From positions 1 through 64,000 of the forward strand of contig NZ_NPJH01000092.1 of assembly GCF_002251365.1 (NCBI RefSeq): a DNA stretch of 64,000 nucleotides, read 5' to 3'. Under the pieces are notes generated by a model, which saw only the letters and a program-made list of their open reading frames with translations, had not been told where the DNA came from and did no database searches. Positions 49,713 to 58,118 of the stretch are shown here, piece by piece. How positions within the stretch are numbered: the stretch's first letter is position 1; every line of letters begins with the position of its first letter. The translations under genes were made by a program, and so were the position numbers. The stretch comes from Prevotella sp. P3-122. Lineage in GTDB: Bacteria > Bacteroidota > Bacteroidia > Bacteroidales > Bacteroidaceae.

Positions 49713-52700
49713 ATGAATAAAAGACTAAGCGTGATTTTGGCAAGTCTGTTCCTTTTTGTGGGGATGGCCTTTGCCCAAAACAAAATCTCTGGAACGGTAG
49801 TCTCTGCTGAAGACGGCGAGCCTGTTATTGGTGCGTCTGTTATGATACAGGGAACCAAGGTTGGAACCGTTACTGATGTTGAAGGTAAATTTACCCTTTC
49901 ATCCAATCGTGCCAATCCTATGTTGGAAATCAGCTACATAGGTATGGTGTCGCAAAAAGTTAAGGGTTCCAGCAACATGGTAGTAACGTTGCAAAGTGAT
50001 TCAAAGACCATTGACGAGGTTGTGGTAACCGGTATGGTCAAAGTAGACAAGCGACTGTTCTCCGGCTCTACGTCGAAGATTGATGCTGCATCGGCAAAGC
50101 TCGATGGTGTTGCCGACATCAGCCGTTCGCTTGAGGGTAAGGCGGCAGGTGTGTCGGTACAGAACGTATCGGGTACCTTTGGTACGGCCCCGAAGATACG
50201 TGTGCGTGGTGCCACGTCAATCTATGGTAGCTCAAAGCCGCTATGGGTAGTCGACGGAGTCATCATGGAGGACGTTGTTGAGGTAAGTGCCGACCAGCTG
50301 TCATCGGGTGATGCCAACACCCTTATCAGCTCGGCCATTGCAGGTCTTAACTCCGATGACATCGAGAGTTTTGAAATCCTCAAGGACGGTTCCGCTACTT
50401 CTGTATATGGTGCCCGTGCCATGGCAGGTGTGATTGTTGTTACCACCAAGAAGGGTAAGGCAGGACAGGCACGCATCAGCTATACCGGTGAGTATACCAT
50501 GCGTTTGAAACCAAGCTATTCTACCTTTAATATTATGAACTCCCAGGACCAGATGGGTGTCTATCAGGAGTTGCAGCAGAAGGGCTTCCTCAACTTTGCC
50601 GAGATTTCAAATGCTGCCAACAGCGGTGTATACGGCAAGATGTATGAGCTTCTCAACACTTACGACCCCGCAACAGGCCAGTTCGGGCTTGCAAATACCG
50701 ATGAGGCCCGTGCCGCATACCTGCGTGATGCTGAGTACCGCAACACAAACTGGTTTGGTGAGCTGTTCTCCAACTCCATTCAGCACAACCACTCCGTTAG
50801 TATCACTGCCGGTACGGAAAAGGCACAGTACTATGCCTCAGTAAGTGCCATGTACGACCCGGGATGGTACAACAAGAGTGCCGTAGAGCGATATACCGCC
50901 AATTTCAATGCCAACTACAAGCTTTCCAAGAAGCTCAATGCCGGCATCATTGGTAACGCCTCTTATCGTAAGCAGGAGGCACCGGGTACTATCAGTGCCA
51001 CCACAAACCCTGTAACCGGTGAGGTGAGCCGCGCGTTCGATATCAACCCTTATTCGTATTCGTTGAACTCTTCGCGTGCTCTCGACCCAAATACTTTTTA
51101 CACCCGTAACTATTCTCCGTTCAATATCTTCCATGAGCTGGAGAACAACTATATCGACCTCAACGTAGTTGACTTCCGTATGCAGGCATCGCTGTCGTAC
51201 AAGCCTATTACAAAGGTTGAGCTTACTGCCCTCGGTGCCGTGAAGTATGCCGCTACAACAAGCGAGCATAACATAAAGGACAACTCCAACCAGGCACAGG
51301 CTTACCGTGCCATGGGCAACTCTACTATCCGCAAAAACAACAACTATCTGTATACAGACCCCGACGATATCTATGCCCTGCCTGTTACCATCCTTCCCAA
51401 TGGAGGTATTCTCGACAGAACAGACAACCGCATGTTCGGCTATGACTTCCGTGCATCGGCAGCCTACAATGATGTCTTCAACGAGGACCATATCGTAAAT
51501 CTCTATGGTGCTATGGAAATCAACTCTGTGGAGCGTCACAGCACATGGTTCCGTGGATGGGGTATGCAGTATTCTATGGGTGAGACACCGTCATGGGCTT
51601 ATGCCGTGTTCAAGAAGAGTCAGGAACAGGGCGCCGACTACTATAGTCTCGCCAATACCCACGAGCGTAGCGCTGCCTTCGTAGGTGTGGGAACTTACTC
51701 TTGGAAGCGCCGCTATTCCATCACTGGTACATACCGTTATGAGGGTACCAACCGTATGGGTAAGAGCCGCAGCGCACGCTGGATGCCTACATGGAACGTG
51801 TCTGGTGCATGGAACGTACACGAGGAGAGCTGGTTCAACAAGCTTCAGCCTGCCTTGTCAAACCTTACGTTCAAGTTGAGCTACTCGCTGACTGCCGACC
51901 GTGGACCAAGTTCGGTTACGAACTCACGTGTGGTAATCATGGCCGAGAACCCTTGGCGTCCCTCTGCCGGCGACAATGAGTCGAGTCTCTATATAGCACA
52001 GCTTGCCAATAACGAGCTGACATACGAGAAGAAGCACGAGCTGAACTTCGGTATCGACGCAGGCTTCCTCAATAACCGCATCAACTTTACATTCGATATC
52101 TACAGCCGCCGCAACTACGACCTTATCGGTGTAATCAATACTCTGGGTACCGGTGGTGAGCCAAGAAAGTTTGGTAACGTCGCAAAGATGAAGTCGAACG
52201 GTGTCGAGATTGCATTGAATACCGTAAACATCAAGACCAAGGACTTCACATGGACCACCGACCTTATATACAGCCACATGCACAATGAGGTGACTGAGCT
52301 GAACACCCTCAACAGAATGTATGACTATATTTCCGGTTCTGGTTTCACCATGCCGGGCTATCCGCAGCGAAGCCTGTTCTCTATTCCTTTTATGGGACTC
52401 AACAACGAGGGTCTGCCTACATTCCTCGACCAGGACGGCAACGTCAGCGTAACTGGTATCAATATGCAGGAGTACGATCCCGAAAGGCTGAAGTTCCTGA
52501 AGTATGAGGGCCCTGTAGACCCGACAGATGTCGGCTCGCTCGGCAATGTGTTCCGTTACAAGGGCGTAACGCTGAACCTCTTCATCACCTATTCTTTCGG
52601 TAATGTGGTACGCCTTGACCCTGTGTTCTCAAGCTCATACAGCGACCTTACTGCTACTCCTAAGGAGTTCAAGGACCGTTGGGTGAAGCCGGGTGACGAG

Positions 52701-53036
52701 AATTTCACAAATGTTCCTGTCATTGCCAGCAAGCAGCAGCTCAACAACATCGCATTTCTGTCAAGAGCTTATCAGGCATACAACTACAGCACTGAGCGTG
52801 TGGCAAAGGGCGACTTCATACGCATGAAGGAGATTTCTCTGGCCTACGAGTTCCCGAAGTCTATCACCCAGCCGCTTCGTCTGTCGAACCTTTCGCTGAA
52901 GCTCATGGCAACAAACCTCTTCCTTATCTATGCCGACAAGAAACTCAACGGACAGGATCCGGAGTTCTTTAACGCTGGTGGTGTTGCCAACCCAATGCCA
53001 AAGCAGTTCACACTTACATTGAAACTTGGAATCTAA
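49713..53036 (+). CDS. SusC/RagA-family TonB-linked outer membrane transporter
   Basis: A 1107-residue outer-membrane barrel. It has a signal peptide (KRLSVILASLFLFVGMAFAQ), then a carboxypeptidase-regulatory-like domain (ISGTVVSAEDGEPVIGASV), a TonB-box-like DEVVVTGMVK, the plug domain (RVRGATSIYGSSKPLWVVDG, FEILKDGSATSVYGARAMAG) and a long beta-barrel ending FTLTLKLGI. It imports large ligands (glycans or peptides) with the SusD-type lipoprotein encoded next. No anti-sigma-interacting STN domain is present, so it is not part of a trans-envelope sigma cascade. The ligand cannot be told from sequence. Confidence 0.95.
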   Translation: MNKRLSVILASLFLFVGMAFAQNKISGTVVSAEDGEPVIGASVMIQGTKVGTVTDVEGKFTLSSNRANPMLEISYIGMVSQKVKGSSNMVVTLQSDSKTIDEVVVTGMVKVDKRLFSGSTSKIDAASAKLDGVADISRSLEGKAAGVSVQNVSGTFGTAPKIRVRGATSIYGSSKPLWVVDGVIMEDVVEVSADQLSSGDANTLISSAIAGLNSDDIESFEILKDGSATSVYGARAMAGVIVVTTKKGKAGQARISYTGEYTMRLKPSYSTFNIMNSQDQMGVYQELQQKGFLNFAEISNAANSGVYGKMYELLNTYDPATGQFGLANTDEARAAYLRDAEYRNTNWFGELFSNSIQHNHSVSITAGTEKAQYYASVSAMYDPGWYNKSAVERYTANFNANYKLSKKLNAGIIGNASYRKQEAPGTISATTNPVTGEVSRAFDINPYSYSLNSSRALDPNTFYTRNYSPFNIFHELENNYIDLNVVDFRMQASLSYKPITKVELTALGAVKYAATTSEHNIKDNSNQAQAYRAMGNSTIRKNNNYLYTDPDDIYALPVTILPNGGILDRTDNRMFGYDFRASAAYNDVFNEDHIVNLYGAMEINSVERHSTWFRGWGMQYSMGETPSWAYAVFKKSQEQGADYYSLANTHERSAAFVGVGTYSWKRRYSITGTYRYEGTNRMGKSRSARWMPTWNVSGAWNVHEESWFNKLQPALSNLTFKLSYSLTADRGPSSVTNSRVVIMAENPWRPSAGDNESSLYIAQLANNELTYEKKHELNFGIDAGFLNNRINFTFDIYSRRNYDLIGVINTLGTGGEPRKFGNVAKMKSNGVEIALNTVNIKTKDFTWTTDLIYSHMHNEVTELNTLNRMYDYISGSGFTMPGYPQRSLFSIPFMGLNNEGLPTFLDQDGNVSVTGINMQEYDPERLKFLKYEGPVDPTDVGSLGNVFRYKGVTLNLFITYSFGNVVRLDPVFSSSYSDLTATPKEFKDRWVKPGDENFTNVPVIASKQQLNNIAFLSRAYQAYNYSTERVAKGDFIRMKEISLAYEFPKSITQPLRLSNLSLKLMATNLFLIYADKKLNGQDPEFFNAGGVANPMPKQFTLTLKLGI

Positions 53037-53059
53037 CAGAAGGAAAGGATAAAAAGAAA

Positions 53060-54655
53060 ATGAAATCATATAAGATATTATCAACTGCGGTTTTGGCTCT
53101 GTCAGCGTGTTTCACCTTCACGTCGTGCGACAGCTTTCTGGACGAAGACCCGGACAACCGCGCAACCATTGATACAGAAGACAAGGTGGTTGCACTTCTT
53201 ACCTCGGCCTATTCCTCTTCCGGTTATACGGTAATCAATGAGATGATGTCCGACAATACCGATGATATGGGTCCCCGCTACGTACAGTACGATGACCGCT
53301 TCATCAGTCAGGCATACCATTGGCAGGATATCACCGAGAGCGATAATGACGGTGTGCTGAACATCTGGCGGGGGGCATACAGTGCCATCTCTTCTGCCAA
53401 CCATGCCATTGTGGCCATAGAGGAGCTTGGCGGACCTAACACTACCAAGCTTAAGGAGTGCTTGGGCGAGGCTCTTATCTGCCGTGCGTACTATCACTTC
53501 GTGCTTGTCAACGAGTTCTGTCTGGCATATAATCCGGCTACAAGCTCCAAGGACCTTGGTATTCCTTATATCACTGAGCCCGAAACCCAGCTTAATCCCC
53601 AGCACAGCCGCGGTACCGTGGCAGAGGTTTACGAGAACATAGAGAAGGATATCCTTGCTGCCATACCTCTGCTGGGCGACACCCACTACTCGCAGCCCAA
53701 GTACCACTTCAACAAGCAGGCAGCACTGGCATTTGCCGCACGCTTCTTCCTGAACTATCAGAAGTGGGACCTCGCATCGAAGTATGCCACCGACTGTCTC
53801 GGCACAAACCCTGTGTCGCTGCTTCGTGACTGGGACGAGATGCAGTCTTATGGTATCACCAACGACATGGACCCACGCTGCAACCTCTATATCAAGGCAA
53901 GCAACAAGTGCAACTTCCTGTTGCAGACTACCATATCTATGGTAGGTTTCATCTTCAGCAACTATGGATATATAACCAAGTACTCGCACGACAGCTATAT
54001 CTCTACCAACGAGACTTTGCAGGCTACAAACATATGGGGTGAAAGCAACTCCTCAACCATGCGTTGCCCGACACTTGTCTTCAAGGGTGGTACCATGGAC
54101 CGTGCGCTTGTCGCCAAGTTGCCAAGACTGTTTGAGGAGACCGACCCTGTTTCGCAGACAGGTTACTATCACTCTGTAGTAGTTCCTTTCCGCTCCGACA
54201 TTCTCTTGCTCGAGCGTGCTGAGGCTTACATCATGCAGAAAAAGTATACTGAGGCAGCCAAGGACCTTACCACATGGATGCAGAACTGGACAAAGTCTAC
54301 CTTGACTCTTGACCCGGACACCATTCAGAAGTTCTACAACAGCTTTGGCTACTACACCTCCACCGCTCCTACACCAAAGAAGCATCTCAACCCGTCGTTC
54401 GAGATCGACGAAGAGGGCAGTGTTCAGGAATGTATGTTGCAGTGTGTGCTCAACTTCAAGCGTATCGAGACCATACACGAGGGTATGCGCTGGTTTGACG
54501 TGAAGCGTTACGGCATCAATATCACCCGCCGTGTGATGAATCAGGACAGCGAATGCGACCATGTCACCGACTCGCTCGGCACAAATGACCTGCGTCGTGC
54601 CATACAGCTGCCTTTCGATATCATCGCTGCAGGACTTGAGCGAAATCCAAGGTAA
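53060..54655 (+). CDS. SusD/RagB-family surface lipoprotein
   Basis: A 531-residue surface lipoprotein with a lipobox (FTFTSCDSFLDEDP; Cys24). SusD helical repeats are visible (GEALICRAYYHFVLVNEFCL, HFNKQAALAFAARFFLNYQK), and it ends in the family pattern IQLPFDIIAAGLERNPR. It caps the SusC-type barrel and binds the ligand on the cell surface. It starts 23 bases after the susC gene. A direct repeat (AAGGTAATACC at 54649 and 54672, each followed by an ATATATAATA run) covers its stop codon. Confidence 0.94.
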   Translation: MKSYKILSTAVLALSACFTFTSCDSFLDEDPDNRATIDTEDKVVALLTSAYSSSGYTVINEMMSDNTDDMGPRYVQYDDRFISQAYHWQDITESDNDGVLNIWRGAYSAISSANHAIVAIEELGGPNTTKLKECLGEALICRAYYHFVLVNEFCLAYNPATSSKDLGIPYITEPETQLNPQHSRGTVAEVYENIEKDILAAIPLLGDTHYSQPKYHFNKQAALAFAARFFLNYQKWDLASKYATDCLGTNPVSLLRDWDEMQSYGITNDMDPRCNLYIKASNKCNFLLQTTISMVGFIFSNYGYITKYSHDSYISTNETLQATNIWGESNSSTMRCPTLVFKGGTMDRALVAKLPRLFEETDPVSQTGYYHSVVVPFRSDILLLERAEAYIMQKKYTEAAKDLTTWMQNWTKSTLTLDPDTIQKFYNSFGYYTSTAPTPKKHLNPSFEIDEEGSVQECMLQCVLNFKRIETIHEGMRWFDVKRYGINITRRVMNQDSECDHVTDSLGTNDLRRAIQLPFDIIAAGLERNPR

Positions 54656-54698
54656 TACCCATATATATAATAAGGTAATACCTCCTATATATAATAAT
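54649..54698 (+). repeat. Short tandem duplication across the SusD stop codon
   Basis: Two imperfect units of about 24 bases: AAGGTAATACC plus a TA-rich tail at 54649-54671 and again at 54672-54696. The TAA stop of the SusD gene is inside the first unit. It lies 20 bases before the next gene's start at 54717. Confidence 0.7.
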
Positions 54699-54716
54699 GT
54701 ATAAACAGAAACAAAG

Positions 54717-55625
54717 ATGAAAAAGAATATTATATTCACCTTGATGTTGGCAGCATGCGGGCTCACATTCGTTTCTTGCTCAGAGGACGACTTGTCGTCG
54801 GAGAGTATCATCACTGCCGACAAGGTAGAGAAGACTCCTCTCGACTACTGGCTCGATGCCAACTTCGTGGAGCCGTTCAACATAGCTGTGAAGTACCGCT
54901 ATGAGTACAATGAGACAAACAACTCATACTATACCGTGCCAGCACGCTATGACGATGCCGTGCTCATGGCTCACATTCTGAAGTATTGCTGCGTAGACGC
55001 CTATGTCGACGTGGCAGGACTGGATTTCACACGCCGTTACTTCCCCAAGCTCTTCTATCTTGAGGGCGAGTGGCACTACCGCAACAACGGTACCTTCGAG
55101 CTTGGTACTGCCGAGGGAGGACGTAAGATATTCCTTATGGGACTGAACTATCTGAGTGGCTATTACTCTGATGTGGAGACTCTCAACTACTATTACATGA
55201 AGACTATCCACCACGAGTTTACCCATATCCTGCACCAGACTGTGGAGTTCTCTGCTGCATACCAGCTGATTACTCCTGACTATAAGACAGACAAATGGAG
55301 CAATCCGGAGTTCAAGGACTATCTTGTCCGCGGCTTCATCTCTGACTATGCCCAGAGCAACTACCATGAGGACTTCGCCGAAATGGTTTCTATCTATGTT
55401 ACCAAGTCTGCAGAAGAGTGGGAGGCACTGCTTGCCGAGGCTGCCGGAACAGCTAAGGACCCGAAGCCAGGCCGTGACCTCATAGAGCAGAAGCTCAACA
55501 TCATGCGTGCATACATGAGCGACCAGTGGGGCATTGACATAGATAAACTGCGTGCCACAATCCTGCAGCGCGAGGCTGATGTTGCCAATGGCAAGGTAAA
55601 CCTTACAGATCTTACCGTTAAATGA
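54717..55625 (+). CDS. Substrate-import-associated zinc metallohydrolase lipoprotein (HExxH)
   Basis: A 302-residue lipoprotein with lipobox CGLTFVSCSEDD. The metal-binding motif HEFTH is at residues 166-170, in the sequence MKTIHHEFTHILHQ, with a possible third ligand in NYHEDFAEMVSIY. This matches the family of zinc metallohydrolase lipoproteins that sit beside TonB-dependent SusC/SusD pairs in Bacteroidetes. It would act at the cell surface or in the periplasm; whether it cuts a peptide or another bond is unknown. It follows the SusD gene by 61 bases, and DUF4302 follows after 25. Confidence 0.86.
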   Translation: MKKNIIFTLMLAACGLTFVSCSEDDLSSESIITADKVEKTPLDYWLDANFVEPFNIAVKYRYEYNETNNSYYTVPARYDDAVLMAHILKYCCVDAYVDVAGLDFTRRYFPKLFYLEGEWHYRNNGTFELGTAEGGRKIFLMGLNYLSGYYSDVETLNYYYMKTIHHEFTHILHQTVEFSAAYQLITPDYKTDKWSNPEFKDYLVRGFISDYAQSNYHEDFAEMVSIYVTKSAEEWEALLAEAAGTAKDPKPGRDLIEQKLNIMRAYMSDQWGIDIDKLRATILQREADVANGKVNLTDLTVK

Positions 55626-55650
55626 TACATAACAATAGAGAAATACCACT

Positions 55651-56988
55651 ATGAATAAGATAAAGAATTTTTCACTGCTGCTATTTGCTCTGCCGCTCCT
55701 GCTTACCTCCTGTCTGAAAGACAATGACGAGGTATTCGATGAGTCGGCATCTGAGCGCCTGCAGGCTGCTTTGGCTGAAACACGTACCATATTGCGTGGC
55801 GCCGAGAATGGATGGGTCATGGACTACTATGTCGGTACCGACCAGGTATATGGCGGCTACACCTTCATCGTGAAGTTCGACTCGCTGACATGTACAGCCT
55901 GCTCGGAGCTTACTCCTCAGGCTGAGACCTCTTTCTATAAGCTGACTACTGACAATGGTCCGGTATTGACTTTCGATACCTACAACACCGTGCTGCATGA
56001 GCTTGCTACTCCAAGTGCGGGAAACTACGAGGGTTCCCATGCCGACTATGAGTTCCAGGTTGTGTCGGCTACACCCGAGCTCGTGTTGCTTAGGGGCAGA
56101 CGTACGGGCAGCGTAATGCAGATGCGTCCTCTGAAGACCACGCCCACAGACTACCTCCAGAAGGTTGCCCAGATGCAGGAGGGTATGCTTGTGGCTTCTA
56201 TGGATGCCGACCTTGGTGGCAACAACGTTACCGCCGACATAGACCTTGACGGACGTCAGGTGTCATTCTACAGCACTACCGACTCTACCCTTGTCCACGA
56301 CTGCGCCTTTACGTTCACCGACGAGGGCATACGCCTGTATAGTGCAGTGGAGGCTTTCGGCAAGACACTGTTCGACTTCTCATACGATGCAGAGACCAAG
56401 AAGTTCACAAGTCTCGACAAGCAGAACCCTGGTATTGAGTTGCAGGGACGTCTGCCAAAGGATTATGTTTACTACGAGCAGGTACCTGGCGACTATGTCT
56501 TCACCTTCCAGGTATCGGATGGTAAGGGAGGTTATCGCAATGTGCCGGTAGATGTTACAATCGAGCCAGACGCTGAGGGAACAGGCTTTATAATGAAAGG
56601 ACTCGGACAGGGCTTCGACATCAAGCTCGGCTACGATAAGTCAAAGGGCGTACTCTCGCTCAACACACAGATAATAGCCGAAATATCCGGCGGATACCTC
56701 TGGATGAATGCTGCCGACTTCGGTGGTGGCGGAAGCCTCTATCCTGGCATTTCTGTATGCGGTATGATTACCAAATGGAATGAGGACCTTGACAATCCTG
56801 TGCTGACATGGGTTACCAATGGCTTTGAGGATATGCCTACCGACTCCTTCTGCTTATGGATGACCGATACCGAAGGCTCAAGCCTCGGACAGTACCGCGA
56901 AAGTGAGTATACCTATGCGGGCTACCCGCTCATGCTCTTCCTGCAGAATATTACAAAGAAAACACCTTTCCCCGACGTAAATAAATAA
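55651..56988 (+). CDS. DUF4302 lipoprotein
   Basis: A 445-residue lipoprotein with lipobox LLLTSCLKDND. It matches the pattern of DUF4302 proteins in SusC/SusD loci: ERLQAALAETRTILRGAENG, GGYTFIVKFD and many beta strands with aromatic pairs. The function is unknown; a surface ligand-binding role is likely from the context. It is packed between the HExxH lipoprotein and the BACON lipoprotein (6-base gap to the next start), so it is part of one operon. The family name is from recall, not from a search. Confidence 0.78.
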   Translation: MNKIKNFSLLLFALPLLLTSCLKDNDEVFDESASERLQAALAETRTILRGAENGWVMDYYVGTDQVYGGYTFIVKFDSLTCTACSELTPQAETSFYKLTTDNGPVLTFDTYNTVLHELATPSAGNYEGSHADYEFQVVSATPELVLLRGRRTGSVMQMRPLKTTPTDYLQKVAQMQEGMLVASMDADLGGNNVTADIDLDGRQVSFYSTTDSTLVHDCAFTFTDEGIRLYSAVEAFGKTLFDFSYDAETKKFTSLDKQNPGIELQGRLPKDYVYYEQVPGDYVFTFQVSDGKGGYRNVPVDVTIEPDAEGTGFIMKGLGQGFDIKLGYDKSKGVLSLNTQIIAEISGGYLWMNAADFGGGGSLYPGISVCGMITKWNEDLDNPVLTWVTNGFEDMPTDSFCLWMTDTEGSSLGQYRESEYTYAGYPLMLFLQNITKKTPFPDVNK

Positions 56989-56994
56989 TGTATC

Positions 56995-58038
56995 ATGAAG
57001 AAGATATTCAATATATTGCTCTGCTGTGTGGCTGTGGCGTTCGTGGCATCATGTAGTGACGATAACGACAACCCATACGCACACACCTCTTCGGTGAAGG
57101 TCACCAAGTCTGAAGTGTTCTTCGAGGCTGTTGCCTCTGACGGAGGTGTAATCGAATATGACGCCAATGGAGATGTCTCTGTCACCTCATCTGCTGACTG
57201 GTGCAAGACACAGCTTAATGGCAAGACTATAAACGTAAGTGTAGACCAGAACGACACACGCTATTCTCGTGCCGCTGTCGTTACTTTGCATTGCAATGGT
57301 GACTCTGCCACAGTGTCTGTCGTACAGAAGGGTATCACATTCCGAGTATCTACAGAGAAGGTAGTAGTGTCTACCAACGAGGCTACCACGGCATCGTGTA
57401 CAGTAGAGTCGAATGTTGCTCTTGAGGTGGCGTCAAAGCCCGACTGGGTGACTATTTCCTTTGCTGACGGCGAGCTGAAGGTGAACTTCGATGCCAATAA
57501 TTCAGGCTCTTTCCGTACGGGCATGGTAAAGTTGCGCTCTGAGAACTTCACCGACTCCATAATGGTGGGACAGTATGACTTCGAGACGGATGTCAAGGGT
57601 ACATACAAGCTGACATACTATCGTGATGCCGAGCATACCACAACACGTACGCTCAATGCTACGGTAAAAGACAACACCATACTGCTTGGAGGTATGAACC
57701 TCAATGTTCCCTACACCTTCGACGAGTCTACAATGTCTATCGTTCTTACCAGCGGTGACTATGTTGGAAAGGCAAGCAGCAACTACATCTACCTTATCTT
57801 CGCCGATGCACTGGCAGAATACTGGACTGAGTTCTATCAGGGTGCCACTTTGGGAGCCAAGCTCGAGAAAGATGCTGACGGAAATGTAGAGGCAGTCTTC
57901 AATTCCAGCTATAGTGGCATAGACTACAGCACTATCATGCTCGCCAAGTTTGCTGCCAACAGCTTTGCAGCTGACTACTACAACGGCGTATATCAGGTGA
58001 TGTATTCTCCTGTGCTGACGCGCACCGTTGCTAAATAG
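56995..58038 (+). CDS. BACON-domain lipoprotein
   Basis: A 347-residue lipoprotein with lipobox AFVASCSDDND. Two BACON-like Ig repeats follow: about residues 30-108 (GGVIEYDANGDVSVTSSADW, ATVSVVQKGI) and 110-185 (CTVESNVALEVASKPDWVTI). BACON domains are common in gut Bacteroidetes surface proteins that bind glycans or mucin. The last 160 residues form another beta-rich domain. It starts 6 bases after DUF4302. A strong hairpin lies just after its stop. Confidence 0.82.
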   Translation: MKKIFNILLCCVAVAFVASCSDDNDNPYAHTSSVKVTKSEVFFEAVASDGGVIEYDANGDVSVTSSADWCKTQLNGKTINVSVDQNDTRYSRAAVVTLHCNGDSATVSVVQKGITFRVSTEKVVVSTNEATTASCTVESNVALEVASKPDWVTISFADGELKVNFDANNSGSFRTGMVKLRSENFTDSIMVGQYDFETDVKGTYKLTYYRDAEHTTTRTLNATVKDNTILLGGMNLNVPYTFDESTMSIVLTSGDYVGKASSNYIYLIFADALAEYWTEFYQGATLGAKLEKDADGNVEAVFNSSYSGIDYSTIMLAKFAANSFAADYYNGVYQVMYSPVLTRTVAK

Positions 58039-58050
58039 TATCAACTTTTA

Positions 58051-58079
58051 ATACCTGCCCGGCACCCCCGGGCAGGTAT
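58051..58079 (+). terminator. Perfect 12-bp hairpin between the BACON and Omp28-like genes
   Basis: ATACCTGCCCGG (58051-58062) pairs perfectly with CCGGGCAGGTAT (58068-58079) around CACCC. It has no T-run on the plus strand, so it may be an RNA-stabilising or processing hairpin at the 3' end of the five-gene transcript rather than a classic terminator. Confidence 0.65.
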
Positions 58080-58118
58080 CTGATAATAAAAAAATATATT
58101 AACTTTTATCTTTTCAGT

